The notes under the pieces are model-generated. The model was given only the letters and a program-made list of their open reading frames with translations, was not told the origin of the DNA and searched no databases. DNA of 64,000 nt, from positions 4,675,501 through 4,739,500 of the forward strand of contig NZ_CP159992.1 of assembly GCF_040702995.1 (NCBI RefSeq). The letters are read 5' to 3'. This DNA is from Paenibacillus sp. AN1007. GTDB lineage: Bacteria > Bacillota > Bacilli > Paenibacillales > Paenibacillaceae. This document shows, in pieces, positions 35,951 to 45,419 of this stretch (the first letter of the stretch is position 1; each line of letters starts with the position of its first letter). Both the position numbers and the translations under genes were made by a program.

Positions 35951-35977
35951 AAAGGCAGCCCGACACTCGGGCCACCT
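35951..35977 (-). terminator. Terminator at end of siderophore biosynthesis operon
   Basis: GCCCGA-GTG-TCGGGC core with outer AAGG/CCTT pairing, followed on the minus strand by TTATTT. About 20 bp beyond the last synthetase gene. Confidence 0.75.
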
Positions 35978-35996
35978 TCTCATTTATACACTCCAC

Positions 35997-37883
35997 CTAT
36001 CCCTTATAAAAAGGGTTCCCCCCTTGGCCTTTGCCCGACGGCATCGCACCAGGCACACCATCCGCCTCAAGCAGCGGACGGACAACCAACTTCACAGGCC
36101 ATGTCTCGCTCTCGAAAATGACGCGAGCAAGCGCGGCCTTGTCCGCCTCGGGAAGCTGCACCTGCTGCAGCGCTTCCCGCCAGGCCTGCTCCGTGATCGC
36201 CCAGAACTTCGTTTCCGGGATGCCGTACACTTCGCTCAAGGACTCCATGACCGCAGCCAGATTCACCTGCGTCCCGAGAGACTGCACATAAAAGATCAGC
36301 TTCTCGATCGTTTCGTTATACAAGCTGTTTGAATAACCCGGCCGAATGTGATACGCCGGATCGGCAATTCCGTGCTGGTCCAGATACGGCTGATGCAGAC
36401 GGACCGAATCATGATCCCGGAATAACAATCCTTTTACCTGATTATTCTGTAAGACAAGGCAGCAGTTCTGACCATGAATCTCTGGTACAACACCTACCTT
36501 GAACAGCCGCATGACGATATCATAGAAGGCGGCAGTCATCTGGCTGTAGAACTCCAGCACGTCTTCGGCACCTATACCTCTACCTATGATTTGACTTAAC
36601 AGATGATGACCGTTTAGATTCACACCCAATGCAGCCATCGGAATGACTTTATAAGCATCATCCAGCAGTTCTGCGGGATAGACACGAATCTGTGCCGCCA
36701 GATGCCGCGGGTGATCATCATACAGTCCCATCGCCTTGGGCATATAACCCCACCAGTTCCGCTCCTCACACAGATATACCTTGTCTTTCAACGACTCGTC
36801 ACAAGCCACCGCGTGCCTTAACATATGCTCACCTGCAAGTCCGTTGAGCAGCTTAACCACTGGAAGATAACGCGCCGCACCCAGCGACAGCACACTGACA
36901 GGCAGCTTGAGCATCAGAGCTGATTCGGCGTTTTGAGCCATCGACCGCAGGGAAGAGGTGGCGAAGACATCTCCAATCTGTACATCCAGCACAACGATGG
37001 TACCTTCTACGATTTCTTTGGTGAACCGGGGCAGGACCACATGCTCCAGCTGCCACGGATGAACGGGCATCGGCAAATATGCATCCATGGATAAACCTCT
37101 GCGAAGATACTCATGCTGCATCTCTTCACGCTGCGAATCGTACAATACATCCATGATAGCCAATCCGTCTTCGCATCCCTGCTGCACCATATCCCGCTTG
37201 ATCGCCACCCAGCGCAGCCGAATCGCCTTCCCAAACTCGGCTGCGTACTGAGTGACATCACTCGCGCTAAACCCTATTTTCGCTTTGGAAGATGGATGAA
37301 ACGGCCGATCCCGGAGTGCGGCAATACGTTCACTGTGGACAAACCATTCATATGCAGACTTCGGAGTATGGGTGGATAACTGCTCTACTTGATCCCATCC
37401 GAGCGCATACTGCTGCACAGCGATATCCAGACCTGCCAGAAAATCCGCTGCTCCTGGCTGTGCATAGGCATGCTCGGATAGCGCGTGCTGCAGCACCACG
37501 CGCCCCACTTCTGCCGGAGTAAGAAGCCGCGCCCGGCTGCCATCCGGCTTCGTCTCATAGATTGGTGATCCGTGTACCCACTGAATCGCCTGCCTTACTC
37601 CTTTTTCCACCAGGCACAATACACCTTCGATATGCAGTCTGTAACGGGATACTGCAGCAGCAGGCTGATCCTTCGTCGAATCCGATCCGCTGCCGCTGCG
37701 GTCCCCTTCTGCTTCGTATCCTTTGTACAACTGCCGAAGCAGTGCCGGGGACGCAGCTAAATCCACAAACGAATCATCGTTCAGCGGAAGCAGCTGCTCC
37801 GCCAGCAGGCTGTTCATCAGATCGGACATCACCCGTAGTTCAGCGGCCTGCCGACTGGAATACTGCATGAGTAGTGTTGACAT
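35997..37883 (-). CDS. NIS siderophore synthetase (IucA/IucC family) 3
   Basis: A 628-residue member of the IucA/IucC family, which adenylates a carboxylate and couples it to an amine or alcohol. Family blocks visible are HPSSKAKIGFS (substrate/ATP site), PMPVHPWQLEHVVLP, VPEIHGQNCCLVLQNNQVKG and RDHDSVRLHQPYL in the C-terminal palm. Length is typical (about 580-640). The ATG at 37883 has GGAGG nine bases upstream; the gene overlaps the decarboxylase gene by 44 bp. It is last in the operon. In the staphyloferrin B pathway three such enzymes act in turn, and this would be the third, possibly the SbnC equivalent; subtype cannot be fixed by eye. Confidence 0.9.
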   Translation of the reverse strand: MSTLLMQYSSRQAAELRVMSDLMNSLLAEQLLPLNDDSFVDLAASPALLRQLYKGYEAEGDRSGSGSDSTKDQPAAAVSRYRLHIEGVLCLVEKGVRQAIQWVHGSPIYETKPDGSRARLLTPAEVGRVVLQHALSEHAYAQPGAADFLAGLDIAVQQYALGWDQVEQLSTHTPKSAYEWFVHSERIAALRDRPFHPSSKAKIGFSASDVTQYAAEFGKAIRLRWVAIKRDMVQQGCEDGLAIMDVLYDSQREEMQHEYLRRGLSMDAYLPMPVHPWQLEHVVLPRFTKEIVEGTIVVLDVQIGDVFATSSLRSMAQNAESALMLKLPVSVLSLGAARYLPVVKLLNGLAGEHMLRHAVACDESLKDKVYLCEERNWWGYMPKAMGLYDDHPRHLAAQIRVYPAELLDDAYKVIPMAALGVNLNGHHLLSQIIGRGIGAEDVLEFYSQMTAAFYDIVMRLFKVGVVPEIHGQNCCLVLQNNQVKGLLFRDHDSVRLHQPYLDQHGIADPAYHIRPGYSNSLYNETIEKLIFYVQSLGTQVNLAAVMESLSEVYGIPETKFWAITEQAWREALQQVQLPEADKAALARVIFESETWPVKLVVRPLLEADGVPGAMPSGKGQGGNPFYKG

Positions 37884-39168
37884 GTTCATCGTCCTCCGTC
37901 ACATAGTGGAATGCCGGATGCGGATGTCCCAGAAAATCATGATGCGAAATCGTCCAGGAGTACGCACCGGATTTTACAAACACAATGATATCGCCCACTC
38001 GTAACAGCTCGACTGCTGCATCTGAATGCATGCGATCCTTTGGTGTACATAACTCACCTGCAATGTGGACTCGTTCTTCCCTTATTTCGGGTCTACCGAA
38101 TGCATGCTTCCATCGATCCGTATGCACAATCTGAAATGGATGATTATGCCCCCAGGATGCAGGCAGGCGATGATGATGGGTACCTCCTCGCAAAATGGCA
38201 AACATCTGTCCGTGCGAGCGTTTGATGTCCGTCACCTCGGCTGCATAGTACCCGTGATCTGCCACTAACAAGCGGCCTGATTCGAAGAACAGCTCTCCCC
38301 CGCTTGAAGCTAAACGCTGCCTTCGCTCGCTCTGGTGCAGAAGGGCCGTGAACAAAGGCCAGTCGAACCCTGGACTGCCGTCGTACGTTACACCGAATCC
38401 GCCGCCCGCATTTACAACTTCAATATGCAGGTTATACTGCTGCTGCCAGTGCTCTACTTTTTGCAAATACAGGTCGATCATCTCGGCATGCAGCCTGGCA
38501 TCCATATTGTTGGACAAGGAATGGAAATGGAATCCGCTCAGTTTAACTGCGCCCTTGCCTTCAAGGCGAATCAGTTCAATCGCTTCCTCCACATCCTGCT
38601 CATCGATACCAAACGGACTTGGCCCCCCGCCCATCACAATCTTCGTATGAGGCAGCGTACTGCTGCGCAGGTTGATGCGAAGAAGCACACGAACCTCTGG
38701 CAGCTGTACCTCTCCTTCTCCCCCTCTCCCTTGCTCTGACTCTCTTCCGGGCTCTATCCCTTGTTCCTGCTCTCGCTCTTTCGCAATCAGCAGGATGCGT
38801 CGCAGCTCCAGCAAGCTCTCCACATGAATAAAGCTCATCCCGTGTTCTACTGCCAGCCTCAGCTCGCTTTCTTTCTTGCCCGGGCCGCCAAACAGAATCG
38901 GAACCTCGCGGTTTACCGCCCGAACTTTGAGCAGTTCGCCAATGGAAGCTACCTCAAAGCCCTTCACCAATGGAAGCAGCGCTTCAATGATTCGCGGATC
39001 GGGGTTTGCTTTGATCGCATAGAATAACTTCGTGTTTGCCGGCATCGTGTGCAGCATGCCGCGCACCTGCTCCCGGATACCAGCCAGGTCATAGATATAT
39101 GCGCAGACCGGTTCGTCCATTTCTTCACAACATAGTGCATGCAGCGCCTGCTGTATACTCGGTTTCAT
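37840..39168 (-). CDS. PLP-dependent decarboxylase (SbnH-like)
   Basis: A 442-residue fold-type III PLP decarboxylase of the ornithine/DAP decarboxylase group. The PLP lysine is K53 in LFYAIKANPDP; the region GFEVASIGELLKV and the late GELCTPKDRM cysteine block and GAYSWTISHHDF tyrosine block are present. In staphyloferrin B synthesis SbnH decarboxylates a citryl-diaminopropionate intermediate, and the position after an HpcH/HpaI aldolase gene copies the sbnG-sbnH order. A hydrophilic low-complexity insert (about residues 133-155, Glu/Gly/Arg-rich) interrupts the barrel, probably as a surface loop. Start overlaps the aldolase stop (ATGA). Confidence 0.88.
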   Translation of the reverse strand: MKPSIQQALHALCCEEMDEPVCAYIYDLAGIREQVRGMLHTMPANTKLFYAIKANPDPRIIEALLPLVKGFEVASIGELLKVRAVNREVPILFGGPGKKESELRLAVEHGMSFIHVESLLELRRILLIAKEREQEQGIEPGRESEQGRGGEGEVQLPEVRVLLRINLRSSTLPHTKIVMGGGPSPFGIDEQDVEEAIELIRLEGKGAVKLSGFHFHSLSNNMDARLHAEMIDLYLQKVEHWQQQYNLHIEVVNAGGGFGVTYDGSPGFDWPLFTALLHQSERRQRLASSGGELFFESGRLLVADHGYYAAEVTDIKRSHGQMFAILRGGTHHHRLPASWGHNHPFQIVHTDRWKHAFGRPEIREERVHIAGELCTPKDRMHSDAAVELLRVGDIIVFVKSGAYSWTISHHDFLGHPHPAFHYVTEDDEHVNTTHAVFQSAGR

Positions 39169-39941
39169 GTTGGTCCACCTGCACTTCCGTAGTCATTCCG
39201 CTTCTGGGCGTAAGCTCGAAATGCCGTATTGCGGTCATCTCCAAGCACGTAAATGTGTACGCCCCGCTCACGCCATAACGTCATGTCTTCTATTCCTCTC
39301 GTTACCGCGGCATAGGGTACCCCTACCTGCTGCGCAGTCTCATGCAGTGCTTTCAGCGCTTCCCTTACATCCGGGTGATCCGTCTGCCAAGGCACACCGA
39401 GTGATTGCGACAAATCTGCCGCCCCTTCCAGCACAAAGCTCACCTGAGGATGAGACAAAATCTCCGAACTCTGCCGCACACCCTTCACACTTTCGATCAT
39501 CGGCACAATCATGACCTGCGCATTCGCTTTCTCGATGTAATCTGTCAGCGGAAACTTCCCGAATATTCCTGGACGCCCGCTGTTTAGACTGCGCATCCCC
39601 AGCGGATGATAAAACGCATGATGTGCGGCTTCCTTCACTTGAGCCAGCGTTTCCACATGCGGAATGACGATCCCCTGTGCCCCGCAGTCCAGCACTTTCA
39701 GAATCTCGGCCCGCTCCACCTTCGAAATTCGTACCAGAGGTGTAAGCTCTGCCAGCTCGGCAGTCCGAATCAACTCTTCTACGGATTCCATAGACGTCGC
39801 AGCATGTTCCAGATCAATAATGACAAAGTCATATCCCGCATGACCGATCATCTCGAGGATGACAGGATGCGGTATGGAGACGAATAGGCCAAATACGTCC
39901 TGTTTTCGCGCAATCTTGTCTTTAAGTGTGTTAACTCTCAT
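39165..39941 (-). CDS. HpcH/HpaI aldolase-family citrate synthase (SbnG-like)
   Basis: A 258-residue class II aldolase/citrate lyase-like protein with the usual blocks FVIIDLEHAATSMESVEELI, PLVRISKVERAEILKVLDCG, GIVIPHVET and MIVPMIESVKGV. The metal ligands would be the E in MIES and the D in EGAADLS. SbnG makes citrate for staphyloferrin B independently of the TCA cycle; the same role is inferred here from family and operon. Coupled to both neighbours by four-base ATGA overlaps. Confidence 0.85.
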   Translation of the reverse strand: MRVNTLKDKIARKQDVFGLFVSIPHPVILEMIGHAGYDFVIIDLEHAATSMESVEELIRTAELAELTPLVRISKVERAEILKVLDCGAQGIVIPHVETLAQVKEAAHHAFYHPLGMRSLNSGRPGIFGKFPLTDYIEKANAQVMIVPMIESVKGVRQSSEILSHPQVSFVLEGAADLSQSLGVPWQTDHPDVREALKALHETAQQVGVPYAAVTRGIEDMTLWRERGVHIYVLGDDRNTAFRAYAQKRNDYGSAGGPT

Positions 39942-41968
39942 TGCATGCCTGCTGTCTGTTCAAGCATGTCCTTAGCCAGCTTGAGCGGATTGCTTGTCCT
40001 GCGGAAATGCAGCTCGCTATCGCCATACAGCCTGCGCTTCGTCATCTCTTCGATCAGCGCATCGGCTGCCAGAAGATCATACATCTTAAACCGCTCTGCA
40101 TACTCGGGATGCTGCCGCTGATAGTCCAGAATCACACCTGTACACAGCTGCCAGAATCGTTCCTCCGATAGGCCGAATCTCTCCAGCACCAGTGCAGTAT
40201 CCGTCATACAGATGAAAAAAAATGCATCATACGTATAGTCGCGAACCTCCGATACATCCTCCGCGTAGATGAACGAATACCGATTGAATTTACGGTGAGT
40301 TTCCGGTTCAGGATGCAGCTTCGGTGCCCGTTCCGGGTGCATGAGCCGATCCGGGACATAACGGACGCCATCGTGCAGGTCCTTGATAATGATCCGTTTC
40401 GGCAGATGGTCCTCCAGCACCAGAATGATATTCTGCGCATGGGATTCAAGCGCAATCCCGTGTGCATACAGCAGATGAATAATCGGCAGGGTGAGCGTAC
40501 GAACCAGTGCCTCTCCCCAATTCTGTACACCATGCTGCTGGATGGCCTCCTGTATAAAAGGAATCCCGTTTCGCTGCACCAGCATGAGTGCGTTCAGCGG
40601 CCAGGCCGTTTCACCTTCGTTCAGGTGAACGGACACATTTTCGCGCCAGATCGCACCTAGAGTCCCATAGGCACGCCCGTACTGGGTTACAGGTAGTTGT
40701 TCGTAACGGAACGAACAGCCCATAATTTCTTTTAAAATGGCAAACTGCTCCTGCTGCAGCAGCTCATCTTCCTGTACCAGCTGAGCCAGCCAATCGCTGA
40801 TCAGGGGTGCATTTTGCGTGGTATGCTGGGCAAGTATACGCGTGCTTGACGTGTTCGTAATACTTAGTGCCAGTTTGATATAAGGTGCCTGTGAATCGTT
40901 CCGGTTGGAGAGCGAGCGAATCGACTGCTGCGCACGATAGGTTGAGGCCGAGGCACCGAGATAGACGATGTCCCCATCCATCAGCTGCTTGGCGAATATC
41001 GACTCCACTGCATGCTCCCACTGCCATGGATGAACCGGCATCAACACATAAGAACTGCTATCCCATGAGCCGCCCTCTTCCTCCAGATCATACGATTTAT
41101 CGCTCTTCGTCACGGTATCTGTATCCAGTGCTAATGCCTGCTCAACGTAAGCACTCTCCGAATGATGCTGCTGAAGTGAATGCAAAACCTGACGGAACTG
41201 CTGCAGATCCTCCTCGGTCAGCTGCTGTTCCAACAGGGTAGAAGAGTCATATCCGCGGGATACAGCCGTTTGGGCCAGTTCTTTTCTCACCGCAATCCAG
41301 ATGAGCGGCATGTCTGCATTAAACTCGGGACCGTAGACCCGGTTGTCTCTGAGTGAAAACCCCAGCCTTGACTTGTAGCTCGGATGGTATAGATGACCGT
41401 CGGTCATGTGACTTTCGAGTGCATCGTAATGCCGATCCTGAAGAGGAATGCTCTGAGGCAGTGCTGCACGGCACTGGCTGTCTTTTGCCATCGTTTCCTG
41501 CAGCTCCTGAATGAAGGCCGACACATGTGCACCCTGCAGGCGGTTGAGTACCGTTTCCTCCAGAAACCGATCCAGATCGGTGCAGACGCTGCCTTCCCGT
41601 TTAATGGAGCCTTTTCTCACCTTCACCCGGCCAAACGAAAACTTGCGCTCCGCTTCACAGGAGTACACCACAGGTTCGCCCGATGCTGTAACTCCGCTGG
41701 TGCACCATTTCCCGCCACTGACCTGACTGTCCAGAATATCCTCATACCACATTGCCTCCAGCGTCTGCCGCATAATCCGCTCCTGAACTTCCACATATAC
41801 CGGGTCCGTGCGGTTGCTCTGGTTCTTGTTTACTTTAGCTGCTGAAGTTGTTTTGGTTGCTATATGATCTGCTGCTTGTGCCGCTGAATCCCCTGTAGTG
41901 GCTGTGTGATCTGCTGTCTTCTTTCCGTCTGACTCAGTTCCGAATTCCACGAATCTCACCCGCTTCAC
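39938..41968 (-). CDS. NIS siderophore synthetase (IucA/IucC family) 2
   Basis: A 676-residue IucA/IucC protein with HPSYKSRLGFSLRDN, MPVHPWQWEHAVESIF, THAS-type acceptor region (SISNT-like SITNTSSTRI), LESHAQNIILVLEDHLPKRI and RIIIKDLHDGVRYV. An N-terminal extension of about 45 residues rich in Thr, Ala and Lys (TADHTATTGDSAAQAADHIA) precedes the conserved part and may be unstructured. The gene overlaps the preceding synthetase by 35 bp. In sbn-like order it corresponds to SbnF. Confidence 0.9.
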   Translation of the reverse strand: MKRVRFVEFGTESDGKKTADHTATTGDSAAQAADHIATKTTSAAKVNKNQSNRTDPVYVEVQERIMRQTLEAMWYEDILDSQVSGGKWCTSGVTASGEPVVYSCEAERKFSFGRVKVRKGSIKREGSVCTDLDRFLEETVLNRLQGAHVSAFIQELQETMAKDSQCRAALPQSIPLQDRHYDALESHMTDGHLYHPSYKSRLGFSLRDNRVYGPEFNADMPLIWIAVRKELAQTAVSRGYDSSTLLEQQLTEEDLQQFRQVLHSLQQHHSESAYVEQALALDTDTVTKSDKSYDLEEEGGSWDSSSYVLMPVHPWQWEHAVESIFAKQLMDGDIVYLGASASTYRAQQSIRSLSNRNDSQAPYIKLALSITNTSSTRILAQHTTQNAPLISDWLAQLVQEDELLQQEQFAILKEIMGCSFRYEQLPVTQYGRAYGTLGAIWRENVSVHLNEGETAWPLNALMLVQRNGIPFIQEAIQQHGVQNWGEALVRTLTLPIIHLLYAHGIALESHAQNIILVLEDHLPKRIIIKDLHDGVRYVPDRLMHPERAPKLHPEPETHRKFNRYSFIYAEDVSEVRDYTYDAFFFICMTDTALVLERFGLSEERFWQLCTGVILDYQRQHPEYAERFKMYDLLAADALIEEMTKRRLYGDSELHFRRTSNPLKLAKDMLEQTAGMQ

Positions 41969-44026
41969 TCCCTAAACGTTTCATGACGTTACTTACCGGC
42001 ACGTAAGCCGGAGTCTGACTAATGCCCGTAAGACAGCTCACCAGATTTTGTTTGGCCAGAAAAGCGTCTGCGGTCAGCAAATGCTCCACATAAACGTTAC
42101 CGGTTCGTGTCAGTTCTTCCTCCAGCATCTCACGCACCAGCATCCAGAAATACTCCTCCGGCACATCCAGATCCCGGGCCAGCACATGGATTAATGAACC
42201 CAGATGGTTCACGATAAAATAATACGATGTCCGCGCCCATGCTTGCTCACGTGCATAAAACAGAAGCCCGGACGGTTCCCTTTTTGGACCCGGATTTGAA
42301 TGCAGACCATGCCATTCATACTGATCCTGTAATTCATACTGATCCTGCAGTTGGTCCAAACCACAGTTTCCCTTATGCTTTTGCTCGGATATTGGTCCAA
42401 GTTTCTGGTCGGCCTGCCGCCCTGTTCCCGAGCTTCGAACCTCTCTCTGTTCCACAGACAGTTCCTTGATTAATTCCCGGTCGACACTGACCCCTTCCAG
42501 ATCGCGCACGATAAAAGCCACCGGCATGTCCTGCTCCAGCGTCACCAATGTATTCTGCAAATGGGCTTCAAAATGAATGCCTTTTTCCCCAGCCGCCCGT
42601 ACAAGCGGCAGCAGCGAGCAGGCCAAGTATTGTGACAACCACTGCTCGACCTTGTCACGATTGGCATCATTATGTTTGGCAGTGCCAGCAGAATGTACTG
42701 CCTTCCACTGTCCATCAGCTGCACTCTGGATATATTCATGATTGGCGTATTCAAGTTCGCTCGGTTCATGTCGGGTAGGCTGTCCAGATTCCGTTTTGCC
42801 GGAATTGACGTGATCCCGTCTATCCCCAAGCATGATCGCTAACCGGGACGGTGCTCCGTGCCATGGCGACTCGACCAGACTGGACAATACGTATGTATTG
42901 GCAGGATCAAATTCGATTGGACGAAAGGCCACGGTGAACAGACTTGTCAGCTTTTCGTCTCCAAACCTACATGTCGCTGCTCCTGTCTCATACGCAATGT
43001 GGGTCTGCGGCTCGGCATCAAAACATGCCTGCTGCCGTACATATCTGGACGCATCCAAAGTCCGCCGCATCTGCTCGGCACTGTTCGTCCGGATCATATT
43101 GGTAATCTGCATGTTCAGCGACAGCTTAATGCTGCAGTTCCAGGCTGGAACATACACTGTACGTACAGAAGAGGTCGGGTAGGCCAGCGGGCCTGCAGTG
43201 CCCAGCAGCAGCAGCTTCTCTTCACGGATATAGGACTGCACCTCATCCAGATGCAAAATGTGTGCATACTGCCATGGATGAACGGAAGCAGCTCGTACAA
43301 ACCCATTTTTCCTTTTGACACAGGCCATTCCTGGCTTGCCAGAAGCTGTTTCAGGTCTATTTTATCCGCATGCTCTACCCATTCCGCTGCATACACATCC
43401 TGTCTCACGGCGATATAACAGAGCTGGAACGAGGTTCGCAGTTCCGGACTGTACCGCTGCACATCCTGTACGGTGAAACCTTTGGAGTTTTTCGGAAACG
43501 GGTGAAACGGATGACCATACAGCACAGATTGTTCGGATGTGGTGTAGTCCTGCACCCCGAAGCCGGATGCCTGTTCGATGTACATCGTCAGGTTGGCTGC
43601 GCTGTTTTCAACCTTTTGCATAAAATCGGTGAGCCGATCTGTGACTTGTTTTGCTTTCGTTCCGATGTCATGTTCCTCTTCAACTGCTTCACGCTGTACA
43701 TTGTCTGGACTGCCGTCTCCAATCATCTCATATGAAATCCAGCGCACCAGATCACGGTAATGCACGGTTTGTCCGTTACTGTTCATACTGAGATATTCAT
43801 GCTCACCCATAGCGGAGTAATAGGACAGCAATCCCATCACACGAACACCGCTGGTTGGAAATGTAATCGAATACGTCAGCGTATCCGGGTTAAGCTGCAT
43901 ATAATCTGCTCTTTCCGGCCCTAGTTCACGGATATAACAGTTCAGCAGCAGCTTGCAGGAATGTTCATCGGCCCGCTGCTCCGCCTTGGACCGGAGTTTG
44001 TTTTCCATTTTGAACAATGAAGCCAA
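41934..44026 (-). pseudogene. NIS siderophore synthetase (IucA/IucC family) 1, split by a frameshift
   Basis: The N-terminal part (44026 to about 43310) contains HPFHPFPKNSKGFTVQDVQR, the family's substrate-site block. The frame shifts at the A5 run at 43306-43310 (minus strand GGAAAAATGG), where one extra A would restore a continuous protein (GKNGFVRAASVHPWQYAHIL). The C-terminal part (to 41934) carries HPWQY, ACSLLPLVRAAGEKGIHFEA and VAFIVRDLEGVSV. All family motifs are present, so the gene is recent in its damage, or the missing A is a sequencing error, or a slippage event gives some full-length product. An insert with repeated DQYELQDQYEW occurs in the C-terminal half. Corresponds by position to SbnE. 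Confidence 0.85.
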
Positions 44027-45419
44027 CCTTCTTTCGGGTTATAAGTAAGACCAGAGGTAATGTCAGCAGAATGGCACAGCCCAGACCTGTGCAGATCTCT
44101 TGGAGTGCTGCCCATTTGGCCATTTCAACCGTTCTGCCAGTTCCGGCAAGAGCCTGCCAGCGCATGTCGTAATACAGCGTCATACCCATGACTGCAAACG
44201 AGGAAGCGAGTCGTTCAATCATGGTGGACAGAACCGAACCCTCATGCATATCATCATCAGGCAGCGCCTGCAGCCCAATAGCAGAGATGCTCATACCGGA
44301 TAGCCCTACGCCAATGCCCCGGCATACCATCAGCATCCCGATGATCCAGATGGACGCCCCCATAGGCAGCCATGCAAACGACAGGATGGATACCGACACC
44401 AGCAGCGTCCCCCAGATGATGAATCGCAGCGAACGGCCGCGATCCAGCAGCTTGCCCCCGATCCACATGAACAGGCTGGTTGAGACCGAGAGTGGTATGA
44501 ACAGTGCACCGGAAAGCGCTGGTGACAGCTGAAACACTTCCTGAAAAAGCAGCGGCAGTGCGAAAATCACCCCAAACATCACGCAGTCCTGAAGGGTTGA
44601 GATCAGAACCGTAAGCGGAAAAACCCCCTTGCTGCGCAGCAGCGTATATCGGATCAGCGGCTCCTCACGTCCATTCTCCACGTGTATGAAACGCATAAGC
44701 AGCAGCACCCCAAGTGCAATCAGTGTCCATGGTATCCACGGAGCTGCTGCCGGACTGGCATATATCTGTACGCCCAAACTGAGCGCACCCACGGCACTAA
44801 CAAGCCGAAACACACTGGACGGATGCCACGTTTTCCTACGAGCTGGCGTGTAAGCTTGAATCACTTTGCCGCACCCGATGAATGAAAAAACAGCCAAGGG
44901 CACATTGATCCAGAACAGCATCTCCAGCCGTCCATACTGAATGATGAACCCGCCCAGCGTGGGTCCGGCAGCAGGAGCCAGCATCAGCAGCAGACCCCAC
45001 GCTCCCGTAATGCGTCCTCTAACCTCCGGGCCGTAGACATCAAACAGCAGCACAAGAGATAACGGGATCATCAGACCAGCGGCTGCTCCATGCATGAATC
45101 GTACAAGCAGCAGCATTTCAATCGAAGCATGAAACACGGCCCCTATCACAGAAAATACGCCATAGATGCAGATGCCCAGCATATATGTCCGTTTGCGCCC
45201 CAGCCGGTCTACAATCAGCGAAGCCAGCGGCATCGTTAATGTCATAGCAAGCATGTATACAGCGATGATCCAGCCGCCCGCTGTAGTGGAAATATCATAA
45301 TATTCGATGAAATAAGGCAGCAGCAGGTTAAACGCGCTATTGGTAAGCACAAGTGTGAAAGCACCCAGCAGAATGGCAAGTAAAACCGTATGCCGCCGAA
45401 GCAGCGATAGACCTAACAT
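43965..45419 (-). CDS. MFS exporter (SbnD-like siderophore efflux)
   Basis: A 484-residue major facilitator with 12-14 membrane spans and the motif A loop DRLGRKRTYMLG between spans 2 and 3. The location between the aminotransferase and the first synthetase, overlapping both, makes it the siderophore exporter, as SbnD is in staphyloferrin B loci. DHA2-type length. Substrate inferred from context. Confidence 0.85.
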   Translation of the reverse strand: MLGLSLLRRHTVLLAILLGAFTLVLTNSAFNLLLPYFIEYYDISTTAGGWIIAVYMLAMTLTMPLASLIVDRLGRKRTYMLGICIYGVFSVIGAVFHASIEMLLLVRFMHGAAAGLMIPLSLVLLFDVYGPEVRGRITGAWGLLLMLAPAAGPTLGGFIIQYGRLEMLFWINVPLAVFSFIGCGKVIQAYTPARRKTWHPSSVFRLVSAVGALSLGVQIYASPAAAPWIPWTLIALGVLLLMRFIHVENGREEPLIRYTLLRSKGVFPLTVLISTLQDCVMFGVIFALPLLFQEVFQLSPALSGALFIPLSVSTSLFMWIGGKLLDRGRSLRFIIWGTLLVSVSILSFAWLPMGASIWIIGMLMVCRGIGVGLSGMSISAIGLQALPDDDMHEGSVLSTMIERLASSFAVMGMTLYYDMRWQALAGTGRTVEMAKWAALQEICTGLGCAILLTLPLVLLITRKKVGFIVQNGKQTPVQGGAAGR

